Below are positions 1 through 11,070 of a DNA stretch of 64,000 nt, in pieces. Where the stretch lies: positions 372,001 through 436,000 of the forward strand of contig JAVLRN010000012.1 of assembly GCA_032821775.1 (NCBI GenBank), in the 5' to 3' direction. The first letter of the stretch is position 1, and each line of letters begins with the position of its first letter. Position numbers and translations under genes: made by a program. Below the pieces are notes generated by a model. It was given only the letters and a program-made list of their open reading frames with translations, did no database searches and was not told where the DNA came from. This DNA comes from Sanguinoderma infundibulare. Its lineage: Eukaryota > Basidiomycota > Agaricomycetes > Polyporales > Polyporaceae.

Positions 1-382
1 ACCGACAGGCGTGAAGACGAGTGCTGACCGCCTAAGACAACCGCACTATATTTCTGGATGGAACCGCCGGTGAAGCTGCCGAAGCTGCCGATGCTCGTGA
101 CGCGCGAGCGGCCGGCGGGGGTGGGTATGGGAGTTGGCAGGGGTGCGGAGGGAGGTGTGCTGGCCGGGAAGGACGTCGGCTGGGGGTTGCTTGCCATGGA
201 GGACGCGGACATGTCGGACATGCTCCTGAGGCGCTTGCGGATGGAAGCCGTGACGGAGGCCCTCCGGCGGACGTCGTCCTGGAGTTTCTTCAAATCGAAA
301 GGGGACGCCAGGGTTGCTTCGGGCGCGCGCACGAGATGCACGCGGATGTCCCACGGGGGGGGGGGGGGTGTGAAGGGCACAG
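1..382 (-). CDS. Partial gene, internal exon, unknown product
   Basis: An open minus-strand frame runs off the left edge of the window. It is preceded by a good acceptor (TTTTGCGCAG, cut before position 382), so this is probably an internal or second exon; no ATG is seen in this frame upstream. The reading starts VPFTPPPPPWDIRVHLVRAP, continues with a basic stretch (LKKLQDDVRRRASVTASIRK) and becomes rich in Ser, Pro and Thr. No stop occurs in about 127 codons and codon use is GC-rich like the cyclophilin gene next door, which supports coding. I do not recognise the family. A run of 14 G (355-368) encodes the proline stretch on this strand and could hide a sequencing length error. The competing open frames here on either strand have less protein-like composition. 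Confidence 0.45.
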
Positions 383-1133
383 CTGCGCAAAATGTCAAGT
401 GGCGGCCTGAGCGCGGGCTTGGGGGAGCAGAGTCCGCAGAAGACAGAGAGGCGCGACTGAGAAGCAGATGAGCGGTGGGGTCGTCTGGATCCGAGCCGTA
501 GCGCGCGCTGCGAGGGTGGGGGGATAAGGAATCACGTCCACGCGAACCAAGGACGCAATCGAGAAAAGGAAAGACAAGGGTTGGAAAAAGAGGGACAGGA
601 AATGAGAGGAAGGGGGAGGAGGGGGAGGGATGAGGAGGAGCGAAGAAGGATCACGGGTTCAGTCACCAGTGAATGGGAAAAAATCTGGCGAGTGGTTAGC
701 GAGATCTGAGACCGGTCTGGGACTAGTGGCGTACCCAAGCGACGGGACGGACGACGGGGACGCGGTGAGCGGGCAGCAGGATGGCGACCGCCAACGGTCT
801 CCGGTCGGCTGGGTGGGTTCGTCAGAACATCCTCGTCATTCCATCCATTATGGCCTTCGCCGGCATCGTTTGTCTTCATTCTTGATGTTGCTGACTGTGA
901 CTTGTTCGCGCACATGGATGCACATCGATGTAAGCAGGATGAGGAACATCTTTCTCCAGCGCGGGCGAAGATGAGCGGTCCAAAGCGGTCGGTACAACGT
1001 CGGCGACAAGTCTCAGCTCAAGCGCTCATGGCGGTCGGAGACCCCGGAACTCCAGGCGTCAAAGTGACGACTGAGAGTGCGGCCACTGCCAGGACAGTGA
1101 CACTGGTCGTGTTCACCGACCACGGCGTCGACC
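383..1133. promoter_or_regulatory. Intergenic region, probable divergent promoter
   Basis: This stretch lies between the minus-strand exon and the cyclophilin start codon. It is purine-rich on the plus strand around 550-640 (pyrimidine-rich on the minus strand, as in many fungal 5' leaders). The open frames here have no recognisable content. It probably holds the first exon or leader of the left gene and the cyclophilin promoter; no TATA box stands out. Confidence 0.35.
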
Positions 1134-2649
1134 ATGGTCCGTCCACGCGTCTTCTTCAACGTCGCCATCGACAACCAACCCGCAGGCAGGTGTGTATTCG
1201 CTTCCATCTCATCCCTCAACTATCTGACCTCCGGACCCGCTATAGGATTATATTTGAGCTCTTCAATGACACCGCTCCCAAAACTTGCGACAAGTACGCG
1301 TCCGCCACTTCCCTTCCCCCTCTCCAATGTTTCTCAACCCGATTCAACAGCTTTCGTGCACTATGCACAGGGGAGAAAGGCCTCTCACCGATCTCTGAGC
1401 GGCCTCTCTACTACAAGAACAGTATCATTCACCGCTCAATCAAGGGCTTCATGATCCAGGGCGGAGGTGAGTGCCCGCCCTCCTCGTCCAAATGAATCAA
1501 GCAGCATGGCGTCTCCGTGTGCCGCATTTCAACCTCCAAAGCCGCCCTAATGCTCATCGACGCCCGATATCACCAGACTTCACCAAGCGTAACGGAACCG
1601 GCGGCGAGTCTGTCTACGGCGGACCTTTCCCTGACGAGGACCTCACCCGACCGATAGATTCTGAAGGGTGAGCCTTTCTCGGCTGTTCTCGGCTACCCTT
1701 TGTACTCCCAATTTCCTCACATGTCTGTTTCCATTAGCCTGCTCTGCATGGCCAACAGGGGCCCGAACACCAACAACTCGCAGTTCTTCATTACTCTTCG
1801 CGACTGCCCGCATCTAAACGGTAAATCACCACCTTCCTTGTCGGCTGCCTAGTGACCGTGCGCCCGATCCGAACGCTAACGCCACACGTCTGTCCCCGTC
1901 CCTTCACTTCCGTCTGTTTCTAGGCAAGCATGTCGTCTTTGGGCGGGTCATCCGCGGCTTCGAAGTCGCGGAACGGATAGCGGAGGTACCGGCAGACGAG
2001 AAGGATCGTCCTCGCATGCCCGTTGTCATCGCTAATTCGGGGGAGCTTATGCTCCGTGCTCAGGCGCAGCAAGTCAAAAAGTCGCAAGGTATGTCTCCCC
2101 TCGGGTGCTCAATCAAGCTCGCGTCAACTAACCCCCCGGCGACTGACTTGTACAGCCGACTCGGCGCCAGACAGTGCAAGCGAATCGGAAGAAGGCGAGC
2201 AGCATGGTCGGAAGAAACGGCGGCATAGGTCGAGGACAAGGTCATCCTCGAGATCTGCCGAGCGTGATCGGTCCCAAACTCGATCTAGGTCGCGGTCGCA
2301 GTCTCAAGGTTCTGATCGGGAGCGCAAACGACAGAAGTCGTCGAAAAAAGACAAGGAGAAGAGGCGCAGGCACAAGAACAAGAAACACAAGAGGCCGCGC
2401 TCGGAGTCGCCATCAGGTCCGGCAGCCGGCGAGCCCGTGAGCGAGACCGAGTCGCAGTACGATGCACGCCTGGAGCGGGAGGAGAAGGAGCGGATGGAGA
2501 CGGCGCGGAAACGAGAGCTGGAACGGATTGCGCGGCGAGTGAAGGAAGAGGAGGAACGGAGGACACAGGAGACGGGCGGCGTGCGGTTCAAGGGTCGGGG
2601 ACGGATGAAGTACATTGATCCCGAACTTGAGCGGGATGGTAGGCGGTGA
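1134..2649 (+). CDS. Cyclophilin-type peptidyl-prolyl isomerase with RS-like tail
   Basis: Seven exons join to 350 codons: 1134-1189, 1246-1293, 1351-1466, 1577-1667, 1738-1820, 1924-2088 and 2156-2649. All introns are GT-AG and the frame closes exactly. The start sits in a strong context (ACCATGG). Residues 1 to about 180 form a cyclophilin domain that catalyses cis-trans isomerisation of Xaa-Pro bonds: [13 protein letters not shown] (the catalytic Arg, Phe, Met and Gln of CypA), [16 protein letters not shown], and HLNGKHVVFG. The position of CypA Trp121 is His here, as in the large nuclear cyclophilins related to human PPIG, which are known to bind cyclosporin weakly. Exon 7 adds an Arg/Ser- and Lys-rich tail (about 187-350) with a charged helix ([20 protein letters not shown]) and an end [11 protein letters not shown]. 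The tail suggests a nuclear, splicing-associated cyclophilin; that role is inferred from the family. It appears intact. Confidence 0.93.
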
Positions 2650-3732
2650 TGGATGCAGGCGTCCGACGGTGGCTCGGAGTATGTGGTTTGCCCGAAGAGG
2701 CGGATTAGGATGTATGCTCTCATCCCGTGTTCTTCTCTGCATGTATCGTTCACTGTCGTGCCCCATTCAGGCAGGCATCTGTTGCCAACAAGGAGCAAGG
2801 TACGGGGAGCACATGGTCGACTCAGCGGCTGTTCTCACGGACGACCATCGGGGCGGGTTGAGAAACTGCAGTGCGCGTGCAAAGCATGTCAGCTACGCAT
2901 ACCTGACCTCGTTCGGAGCCTGTCCTCATTCGCGGAAGGATGCTTCAAACGGCTTGGGCGACACCATCAAGTTCTCCAATTCTTCCGCCGAAGCTCGAGA
3001 AACGATCGACGTAGAGCCGCCTGGCTGGCTCATCGACCGCGCCCGAGGCAGGAATCTGTCCCCCTGAGGCTGGGGGTTCATCGACAACGGCGCTCCTCAT
3101 CGGTCTACGTGACCCTTGGCTGCCTCTCCTCTCAGATCTCAGACACCACTTCGGGGTGCACACGCCCAGATCTGGTCGGCACATTCAACGGTTTATCGAG
3201 CGGCAGACATCCGCCAGATGGACATTTCCCACCCTAAGCTCTCTACACCAGACTGCCCACGATCCTCGACGCTCAAGTGACCAGCCCGCGACGTGGTCCG
3301 AGTCGTGGCGGCCGCCTGCGCGAAGAACGAGCATCTATCAGCGGCGCATCTCATCTGCATTCGCAAATCCAGTGGCCCGGCGCAGTCCCCATTCTGCCTC
3401 TGCACTAGCCCTCCAATCAGCCTACCCTATTTGCGTGGGGAGCGTCTGCATGTTTCGCTCTGCCCTCTCATTCCCCTTCGTCGCTAGACGTCGGGCCAAG
3501 GTTAACTTCTCCATGCTTCCCTTTCTTCCCCTTCGCACCTTCGAACATACCCACACCATCCAGGAAGTTTTGAGGCACAGAAAGAGAGAAATAAGGTTAT
3601 CTGACCACCCCACCGTCCTCTCTTTTATGTCCCCCGCCCGCTTCTCCCCGCCTCTGTCTCTCGCCCTGCTCTTCCATCACCCCTTGCGCTCCCACATCGT
3701 CGCCTTACACAACGTCGTCGACTGCCACCCCG
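2650..3732. other. Intergenic region between cyclophilin and DUF6534 gene
   Basis: CpG content is normal for the host genes. Open frames of up to 194 codons exist on the plus strand (2653-3237) and 79 on the minus strand, but they have no recognisable motif and no convincing splice pattern. The pyrimidine-rich 3490-3720 part is a plausible leader and promoter for the gene starting at 3733. I see no gene here that I can support. Confidence 0.4.
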
Positions 3733-5929
3733 ATGGTAAACCCTGCTGTGCCAGTCATGGGCGGCCTCTTGATTGAGGTCTTCGTCGCATGCATGTATGT
3801 TTCCCCCCTCTTTCTCTCATCCTTAGCAACTCTAACCCAGCCGTCTCATCGTTGCTATTGCCGTCCTTTTAGCCTTTATGGCATCACCACCCTCCAGACC
3901 TTGATTTACTACCAGAAATATCCAAAGGACCGGCCTTTCCTCAAATCCTTGGTACCCATCTATCACTCCTACCACATCCACATCCTCCCTGACACCGCTC
4001 CAATAGGTTGCTACTGTATGGTTAGCCGACGTCTTCCTTCTGTTTCCGGCCTGCTCCAATTCGAATGTCGTATATCAGGGTATTGGAGACAGCACACACC
4101 GCGTTTTGTGTGCAGTTCATCTACGACTATCTTATCACCGATTTCGGTAACTTCTTCAACTTTCTTAACATCAACTGGTACGTCTCTCATCCACATCAGC
4201 TACCCCGGCCTCATGACTCACTTCGTTGTGTGCCTAGGGGCATTGGCGTCAGTCCTCGTGTACTAACGTCATGAACAAGAGACTGATGACACACACCTTT
4301 TGACCAGGTTACAGTCGTGTGTAGTGTAAGCACCTATCCCGTCCACTTTGCGCTCGTGTGCTAACTATTGCTGTAGGCGAGCATTGCACTATGCGTACAA
4401 GGGTAAGATCACTTCCACGCGATGAAAACACGTCACTCGATTTTGCTCACGTCCCGAATGTTCCCAGCTACTACACTTGGCGCGTATGGATCGGTATGTG
4501 GATCCACTATCGTCGCTAGTGCGGACCATGGACTAACGGGATCACGGTCGTCGCTCACAGTCAGCGGCAACTCTATTGTTTGGACGGGAATCATCGTAAG
4601 TTTGTTTGAATCTTCATTTTCGCTCAACGTCCCTGATGCCTGGTTGTTGTCGAAGGGGATGTTCGCACTAGCCCGAGTAGGTCCGTACCAGACTTCTGCT
4701 CCAATTCTCCCTTCGCTCTCATCACGCATTCGTTTTGGCTTTAGGATTCGGCATCGGTACGTATGCTCAGGTGCATCCATGTTCATCTCGAGTTGACGCT
4801 CACACCGGGCACGCTCTTTTCAGCTTCTTGCGCCCTGTGTTACATTTACCCATCATGGCCGGTCCTGCGGAACAGGAGGTCATCGCTCGTGTGTCTTCCT
4901 ACGGAAAATCGTATGTTTTTAATCCTGATGCGCTGCTCGACAGGTAACAGTCAGTGGCGGTCTTGGTTCTGCGGCGCTCGTCGATATTCTCGTTGCTCTC
5001 ACCTTGACCATGTACCTCAAGCGTCGTCGATCTGCTGGTCAATGGCACAAGTATGTATAGCTGCTCCTGATGCTTTTGTCTTGAAAATACTTACTCATCC
5101 CTTTGGACAGAGAGTCCAACAACATGGTTAATAAGATCCTTCTTTATGCTGTTAATACTGGTGCGATAACCTGGTGAGCTTTACTTTTTCCGTCTAGTTG
5201 GGATTCAAATCATCCACGTCCATCATGGGGCTTATTGTTGGTCCCATATAGCACGGCATCTATACTCTGCGTTATATTAGTACGTACCTTGGTTCTGCAT
5301 CGCTTCCCCTACCCTGTCCCTGATCTCTGATATCGCAATTTACAGTTCGCAGTCCAGAAGAACAGCTTGACCTTCCTCGGCCTAGTTGAGATTCAGGCGA
5401 AGCGTATGTCCTTCTATATTCATATTCCTCCTCATTTTCGATCCTCCTCTCATGGGTTCTCCTTTTCCCGATACAGTATACTCGAATTCGTTCTTGGGCT
5501 CGCTTAATGCGCGCGAGCACATCCGCAGCAAGAGCGTCCGCACGTTCTCTTCATCCGCCGGTTCCAACTTTCGTGTCGGCACTCCACGCGTACCCGTAGT
5601 GAGTCTCCCTCTGCCCTCGATCCACTCCCTCGGTCCCTGGATTACGTCGTCTGCTGTATAATCCGAGGAATGCTTATTGTTGTTCCATTGTACTAACGAC
5701 TGTGCGTTCTCCTTCATGACCCCCAGCTAGAGGTGTACCAGCACACCATCATAGAAGACGACCGCGCACCAAAGACTCCGGACAGCGTGCGTGCCCACAT
5801 CGGCCTACATTCACCTCCATGCGCACAAACTAAAGTATTTTCCGTCGTTCACAGGCACATTTCGACCTGAAGAGCCTCCGTTCCCCCACCATCAGCCTCA
5901 AGTCCCCTACTGATAGCCAGTTCGTGTGA
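3733..5929 (+). CDS. Seven-transmembrane DUF6534-type membrane protein
   Basis: I assemble 19 exons giving 329 residues: 3733-3794, 3873-3951, 4007-4020, 4079-4177, 4238-4247, 4308-4325, 4377-4402, 4468-4493, 4561-4595, 4656-4680, 4745-4760, 4824-4890, 4944-5050, 5111-5173, 5252-5279, 5346-5403, 5477-5598, 5727-5786 and 5855-5929. All junctions are GT-AG and phases agree to the stop. Hallmarks of the basidiomycete DUF6534 family are LYGITTLQTLIYYQKYPKD after helix 1, VATVWVLETAHTAFC, DYLITDFGN, VQGYYTWRVW, GGLGSAALVDILVALTLTMY, LLYAVNTGAITW and KLYSNSFLGSLNAREHIR. Helices lie near residues 8-32, 47-70, 88-108, 116-138, 160-185, 205-236 and 237-262, followed by a Ser/Pro/Arg cytosolic tail. 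Function is unknown for the family. The exons around 4745-4890 are the least certain. No break is seen. Confidence 0.85.
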
Positions 5930-8124
5930 TTGTGTCCTTCTCGTTCGCTATCCCTAACGTCCCATTTCACTCCCTTCACTCATGCTACGCATTCCGTCAC
6001 TTTCATTCCTTTATGCTCCCTTGCGTTTGGTTTCTGAGAATGTGATACCCTGATGCGGAGCTTGCAGGTCAACCAGTACCCTTAACTGTAGTTATCAATC
6101 CTTTGTCTCCGCCTCTATCACGTGCGAATCCTCATTGCTATACTTGTTGTCTTGCTGCACTCCTTTCGACGAGTGAGGGACGACAAAGCTGCTGTGATAT
6201 GTGAGAGCAGGCATCGGTCCCTGCGACTCGCAAGTACCTATAGTACTCGCGGTCGGGATACTATTTATGTGAATGGTATGTTAGGATTTTTTTTGTAAGC
6301 TACTATCATATAAGGGACCAAATGCCCTTTTAATAAATTGAGCGCATAAACCTGGCTTTTACATACAATTTCCCTTTAGAGCAACCTATTAACCACAGTG
6401 CGAAAATTTTAGCAAGTGGTGCAAACCTCCCATCTCATCTCACGCAGACCATCCATCTGGCGCAAACTTTCTATTCCAGTAGCCAGCAGGCCCCTTGTGC
6501 ATAAAGTTGTCGGGGCTGGGACAGAAACTGTTTGATTTCACAGCACAGATTGTTACCATGAGACACACAATGAGCCATGAGATACACAATAATACATGAT
6601 GAAATGCAGGATATGATATGAGACTTGATCCAGTGTCCACCACCACCACCACATGGCAACTACAGCAAAGTTATACACAGCAAGGACACAAAAGTACACA
6701 GGGATGAGGATCTAGAGGTCTAGTTAGCAGAGACAGCAGTGACATTGGAGCTGGAGATGCTGGTGATGTTGAAGCCATCAATGGTGACCTCAGAGTTGGC
6801 AACTTTATCAGTGATGAGGGTGAGGGTGAGGGCCACAATGTTTTCCAATGCATCTTTGATTTTAACATAAATATAAAACAATAAAGTACAGCAATGTCAC
6901 TTACAAAACTTGCAAGTCTTGGTCACCACCCAAAGTCTTGGAAAATGGCATAAAGATGGTGAGAAACAAGTTCAAAGTCTCTGCCTCTTGTGATCCACCC
7001 CTTCTTGACAGAACAGGAAGAACTTGAGCTTAGCAATCCACTGTGTGTAATACTTAAATCAGGGTATTGTTGTGACTGGCCATCAAGAAAGGGTGAGAAA
7101 AAACTTACAAGATGGGCAAAAGTGTTGACAAGCACTTGTGTAGTGAGACTGGAGCAAGACTTAATGGTTAGGACTGGAAACAAGGTATATTAAGTGAGAT
7201 ATACAACAAGGCCTACTTGGATGCCCAACACAGATAGCACATGCAGTGGTGCAGGTATACTCACCTGGCTAGAGAGGATAGGTAGAGTCTACACATGTCA
7301 TTGCAAGTGCACCAGTTTATTAAACTGACACAATTTGCAAGTGCACATGGAGAGATTCAGGGGGGTATAGGCAGTGATGGGTTGTGGGGAGAAAAGGGGC
7401 AATGATCACATGGTGGTCAGATGTGCGTGATTATCAGACAATCATCTGAACTCTGTTTGCAGTGGACAGTGTGAATTTTTGTCCATATTTTATTGCATAG
7501 ATATTCAGAGCCTGCCCAGCAGCTGATGAGGGACTGCAGACAGGCAAACAGAGGAAGGGGGCAGGGAGATGGCCAACAGGGCATGGCCAACAGTGTATTA
7601 CACATTGATAGATCAATTTTTCTTGAACACATGAAATGACAATTGCTAAGACCAATCTGGTGATCTCTGCCCCATCAGACAGATCAAGATAAGTATCAAG
7701 CACACAGTGGTAGCAAAATAGGGCATGACCAGGCTTTAAACTGGCATATGCACTGAGAACTATCAAACAGCATTGGCACTGGAGCCCACTACACTACAAT
7801 GGCTTTTTCAATACAGCATTATTGTGATTTTATTATTTCTTTTACAGTCAAGCACTTATAGTCTGGGCTTGTGCCCACCTGAGTGCTCCCTGGACCCTTT
7901 GAAATAGGAGCACTCAGATAGGACTCTGAAGCCTCATTTGAAAGACAGATAGGTGATCTTTAAATATAAGTTCATTTTGTGCTTGCTTTCTGGAGTGTAT
8001 TGCAGAGGAAATCACACTTGCATCAGGGTGTCACCACTTATATCTGGATATCATACTTGGTATTAGGGTGAGGCACTGGCATCCATTAGCAAAAGTGTAA
8101 AATGTGTGATCTCACTTGGACCGA
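5930..8124. other. Gene 3' flank, then edge of CpG-depleted repeat region
   Basis: Up to about 6260 the sequence is CpG-containing and probably holds the 3' end of the membrane-protein gene. Beyond that it becomes AT-richer and CpG almost disappears. Short open frames are not convincing. Part of the block near 7230-7770 resembles, in reverse complement, a block near 13450-13760 (both hold CACTTGCAAGTGCA-like palindromes beside TTTATTA), which suggests an unclassified repeat. Apart from the LTR-like fragment listed separately, I see nothing identifiable. Confidence 0.4.
7085..7215 (-). repeat. LTR-like repeat fragment (copy 1 of 3)
   Basis: This is a diverged copy of the block also found at 16982-17232 and 28472-28722. 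Shared words include CACTTGTG, AGTGAGACTGGAGCAA and GGTATATT. The better copies carry TATATAAAC on the minus strand, so orientation is given as minus. Only the part next to the LTR end survives here. Confidence 0.6.
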
Positions 8125-9083
8125 TGATATACACCCGACACTTCTGGCCTCAGAAGCCAATGCGACTTCTTCTTTTGGATGGCCACTGCGACTTTATGAT
8201 GTTGATGTTGCAGGAGTTCCTGAGTCGCTGGCGATATGGAGGTTCACATGACATGCTGTTCGGCCATGGCCGAACAGGTTTAGCACGTCAATCACATGCG
8301 ATGATGCTGCATCAAGTCCAGACCATCAAAGGCCCTGATTGGATCCAGACCTAGAGATGCACATGGCGTGGCCTGACCACCCCTGTCGACTGTGCGGCAG
8401 TGTGGTGGCAGGCCACAAGTTAAGTCTTCTGATTGTTTTTGCAGTCACGTCATGTGGCTGATTATGGATCATCTCTCACTTAGCGAATTCTGCGACAGGT
8501 ACTGGTTCTGACATCTGAAGACTGACAGGTTGTGGGGTCACCTGACAGCAATTGCATGCACACACTACCAAGGCAAGCCGGCCAAGAGTCGCAAACCATG
8601 ACTGTGGTTGCCTGACAACCGCTGAAGTTCTGAAGGGTTTCTAACATGGGTATTATGTTTGTCCTTTGTCGTGAGGCAGCCTAGTCCATAGCCATCACCT
8701 GTAGCTACTGTTGGTGATGTACTTAACCTCTTGCCCTGCTGTTTGGGCAGACAATCTTGGATCCCCCACCCTTTACCTCTCATTTCTCCAATGAGTGACT
8801 GTGATTCGACTTCACCTTCAATCAGCCATCGCCTGCAACCTGCAACAGCAACTTGTGGCTGACCAACTTGCAACAATGACAGCGAATCATTATGTGACTT
8901 TCGACGCAACTTTTGACCTTCGACTTCACACACTCCTTTCCCCCTTTCCCAGCACTGGTTACGATCATGACTAAGGGGAACCTGAGACTGTACTTGCCTC
9001 CAACACCAGCGATGTTGCTCTAACCTTGCCTCCCTCAGCCCTTGGTCATCTCGACTATACACAGGCCCTGGGATAGTGTATCA
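8125..9083. repeat. 0.95 kb dispersed repeat, copy 1
   Basis: It matches 38219-39157 along its length: same start (TGATATACACC versus TGATATGCACC), same internal order (ATGGATCATCTCTCAC-like, TGTACTTAACCTCT, CATTTAATTTCT-like and CACACTCCTTT blocks) and same end (AGGCCCTGG, ATAGTGTATCA). The ends TGATATACAC and GTGTATCA are imperfect inverted repeats and also read TG...CA, so a solo LTR or a non-autonomous DNA element are both possible. I find no clear target duplication. It retains more CpG than neighbouring repeats, so it may be somewhat younger. Confidence 0.6.
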
Positions 9084-9351
9084 TCAATTGGCAATGAGAT
9101 GCCCAATTGGCTCTGCTTGCATGTGAGCACAATTGAACCCATCACCTGCCATTCGAGCACTGATTGAGTGCAATTGGGAGGGCTGATTATATTAAATGAG
9201 AGCAGTTAGAATTTTTAGATGGCAATTGAATTTGCATGCATACCTGTAGATTTAGTTCCAAGCACTGTATATAGATCATTAGCAATAGAATAAAGTCTCG
9301 CTGTCTCCATCCAAAATAATAGCATGCAATTGAAACAAGTGTACATAGTAG

Positions 9352-9804
9352 TTACATAGGTGCATAGCCCACACAAGCATACTCATAGTCATCCCCACTA
9401 CTGTCCTCAGATTCCTTGTCTGTCTCCTGCACAGCATCTGACTCATCACCCTCACTGGGTATGCCCTCCAGTTTGACTTCTTTGAGATCCACTTCTGGGT
9501 GTGAAGGTGCCAGGTTCATGGCACCATCAGCACTGTCAGCACCCAGTGCCAGAGTCAGGGTTTTTGCCAGGCTTGCACATGCAAGCCCTAAAGCCCTGCA
9601 GGCATCTTTAATCCTCTCTATTTTGAGCTGCCACCTCTAGGCATTACTATTGGCTGTCTCATTCATGTTGATCACCCCCTTTTCGACCTACCATACCTTG
9701 ATCAGACTCGACTCTAGCTTTACTTTCAAGCCACTCATACTGATGACTACAGCAACAGCCTTTCCAGATTTCGACCCTTGGTAATTCTTTTTATTCTCAT
9801 GCCC
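9352..9804 (-). pseudogene. Relic coding end, acidic C-terminus, unknown protein
   Basis: On the minus strand a frame with only two internal stops runs about 150 codons to a TAA at 9352-9354. It reads SGKAVAVVISMSGLKVKLES, then RWQLKIERIKDACRALGLAC and an acidic end ESEDSSGDDYEYACVGYAPM. It is split from a probable upstream part (10909-11070, minus, containing EGAVLAVKEENCDACSCQLS) by the 1.09 kb LTR inserted between them. I do not recognise the family. The sequence is CpG-poor and the frame is broken, so this is a decayed gene or element ORF. Confidence 0.4.
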
Positions 9805-9808
9805 ACCC

Positions 9809-10904
9809 TGTCATACATAGTGTATAACTGATCTATTGGACAGGTACAGGCTGACAGGAGAGCCAGTTCAGCACTGGAACTGCCTTGGCTTTGAAGAACC
9901 TGTCTTTAGGTTCAGAGAGCTGCTGGGGTGAAGAGAGGACAGGGAGTCAGTCTAAGAAGGACCTGGGGAGGAAGGTGAGAGCTCAAGGTGCAGGATGTGT
10001 GCCAGGCATAATACAATCTAGTGCAAACCTTACATATACTCTTCATTCATTCACTATGCTGTACAAAGGATTTGGTTCTTGACAGGTGACCTGAAAAAGG
10101 CTGACTAAGGTTCAAACATAATGACTGATACACATTACTGTACATATGCTCAGTCAGCACAGTTTTTCTCTTTTGTATGATAGGACTTTATTGTTATTTG
10201 GAAATGACTATTATACTCTATCCTTTTATCCTTTGAACATTCCCACACTACAGACTTTAACCTATTATTCCTCATACTTCATTGTTTGAGGATAACTTTT
10301 ATTCTGGCCTATTGTACTTGAAAATATTCTCAGGTATATAGCACAATGATTGTGCATATTTCATTGTAGGGATATGTTATTCCCATGCTGATTGGTGGAC
10401 TATTATTTATTCCTTTATTGTCCATAGGATTATTTCTCACAGTCTGCATATACTCATTGTCTAAGGACAATGAGCACTTTAACAGTATTGTGCTATTTTT
10501 AGATATAGTATTGTGTCTATAGCCTATTGTCCAGACTTAGCACAATAGCACAATAGTCTGTTTATTTATATTTGGTTCTAGATAGCCACTAGTATATAAG
10601 GACCTCAGCTAGGACCTCCAAAAATGACAATTCAGTTTTCTCCCTGAAAGTCCACCCCCACCTCTGACAGGTGATCCTGATGCAACTGTGCACAATAGTT
10701 AAGTCTTCCCCTGAGAGTTAGAAAGCCTCTGACAGGCTTGCTCTCTATTATCCCCTTCTATATCCCAACCTTATCTATCATCCTCCATACCTCTAATCAC
10801 TATCACAGACACCTGGAGGAATATCTGACCTAAAGTCTGGTCTGATTACTTTAGGTGCATCTTATCTAGTAGTACTTTCTATTAGGTAACTTGTGCATAT
10901 CTCA
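9809..10904 (+). mobile_element. 1.09 kb solo LTR, copy A
   Basis: Starts TGTCATACATAG and ends GCATATCTCA, the TG...CA signature of an LTR. A TATA-like ACTAGTATATAAGGA lies about three quarters along. It is flanked by accc (9805-9808) and gccc (10905-10908), a 4-bp target duplication with one transition. Three further copies have perfect 4-bp duplications. No internal sequence of this retrotransposon is recognisable in the window, so it is a solo LTR left by recombination. It splits a decayed minus-strand coding region. Confidence 0.85.
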
Positions 10905-11070
10905 GCCCTGACATCCATATGCATCTCTTAAACTGTCCTACCGCAGCCTTTTTCACCTTATAGCTTAACTGACAGCTGCATGCATCACAATTCTCTTCCT
11001 TCACAGCTAGGACTGCACCTTCAAACTTACCTGCACTCATGTTCCAGTGTATGCCCCAGACAGTCACTCA
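10905..11070 (-). pseudogene. Relic coding segment, upstream part
   Basis: Minus-strand frame with KFEGAVLAVKEENCDACSCQ and KVKKAAVGQFKRCIWMSG, ending at the LTR border. It probably belongs to the same decayed gene as 9352-9804, separated only by the LTR insertion. Product unknown. Confidence 0.3.

Noticed and set aside
58..471. Plus-strand ORF of 137 codons
   Set aside because: It overlaps a minus-strand frame with better protein-like composition and a splice acceptor, and contains a poly-Gly tract that comes from a homopolymer.
902..1495. Plus-strand ORF of 197 codons over the cyclophilin start
   Set aside because: It reads through three introns of the cyclophilin; only the spliced reading gives the conserved domain.
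2653..3237. Plus-strand ORF of 194 codons after cyclophilin
   Set aside because: Low-complexity Arg/Ser composition, no domain and no conserved motif; GC-rich DNA gives such frames by chance.
9809..10904. The 1.09 kb repeat as a DNA transposon
   Set aside because: The ends are TG...CA without terminal inverted repeats beyond a few bases, and the duplication is 4 bp; an LTR explains this better.
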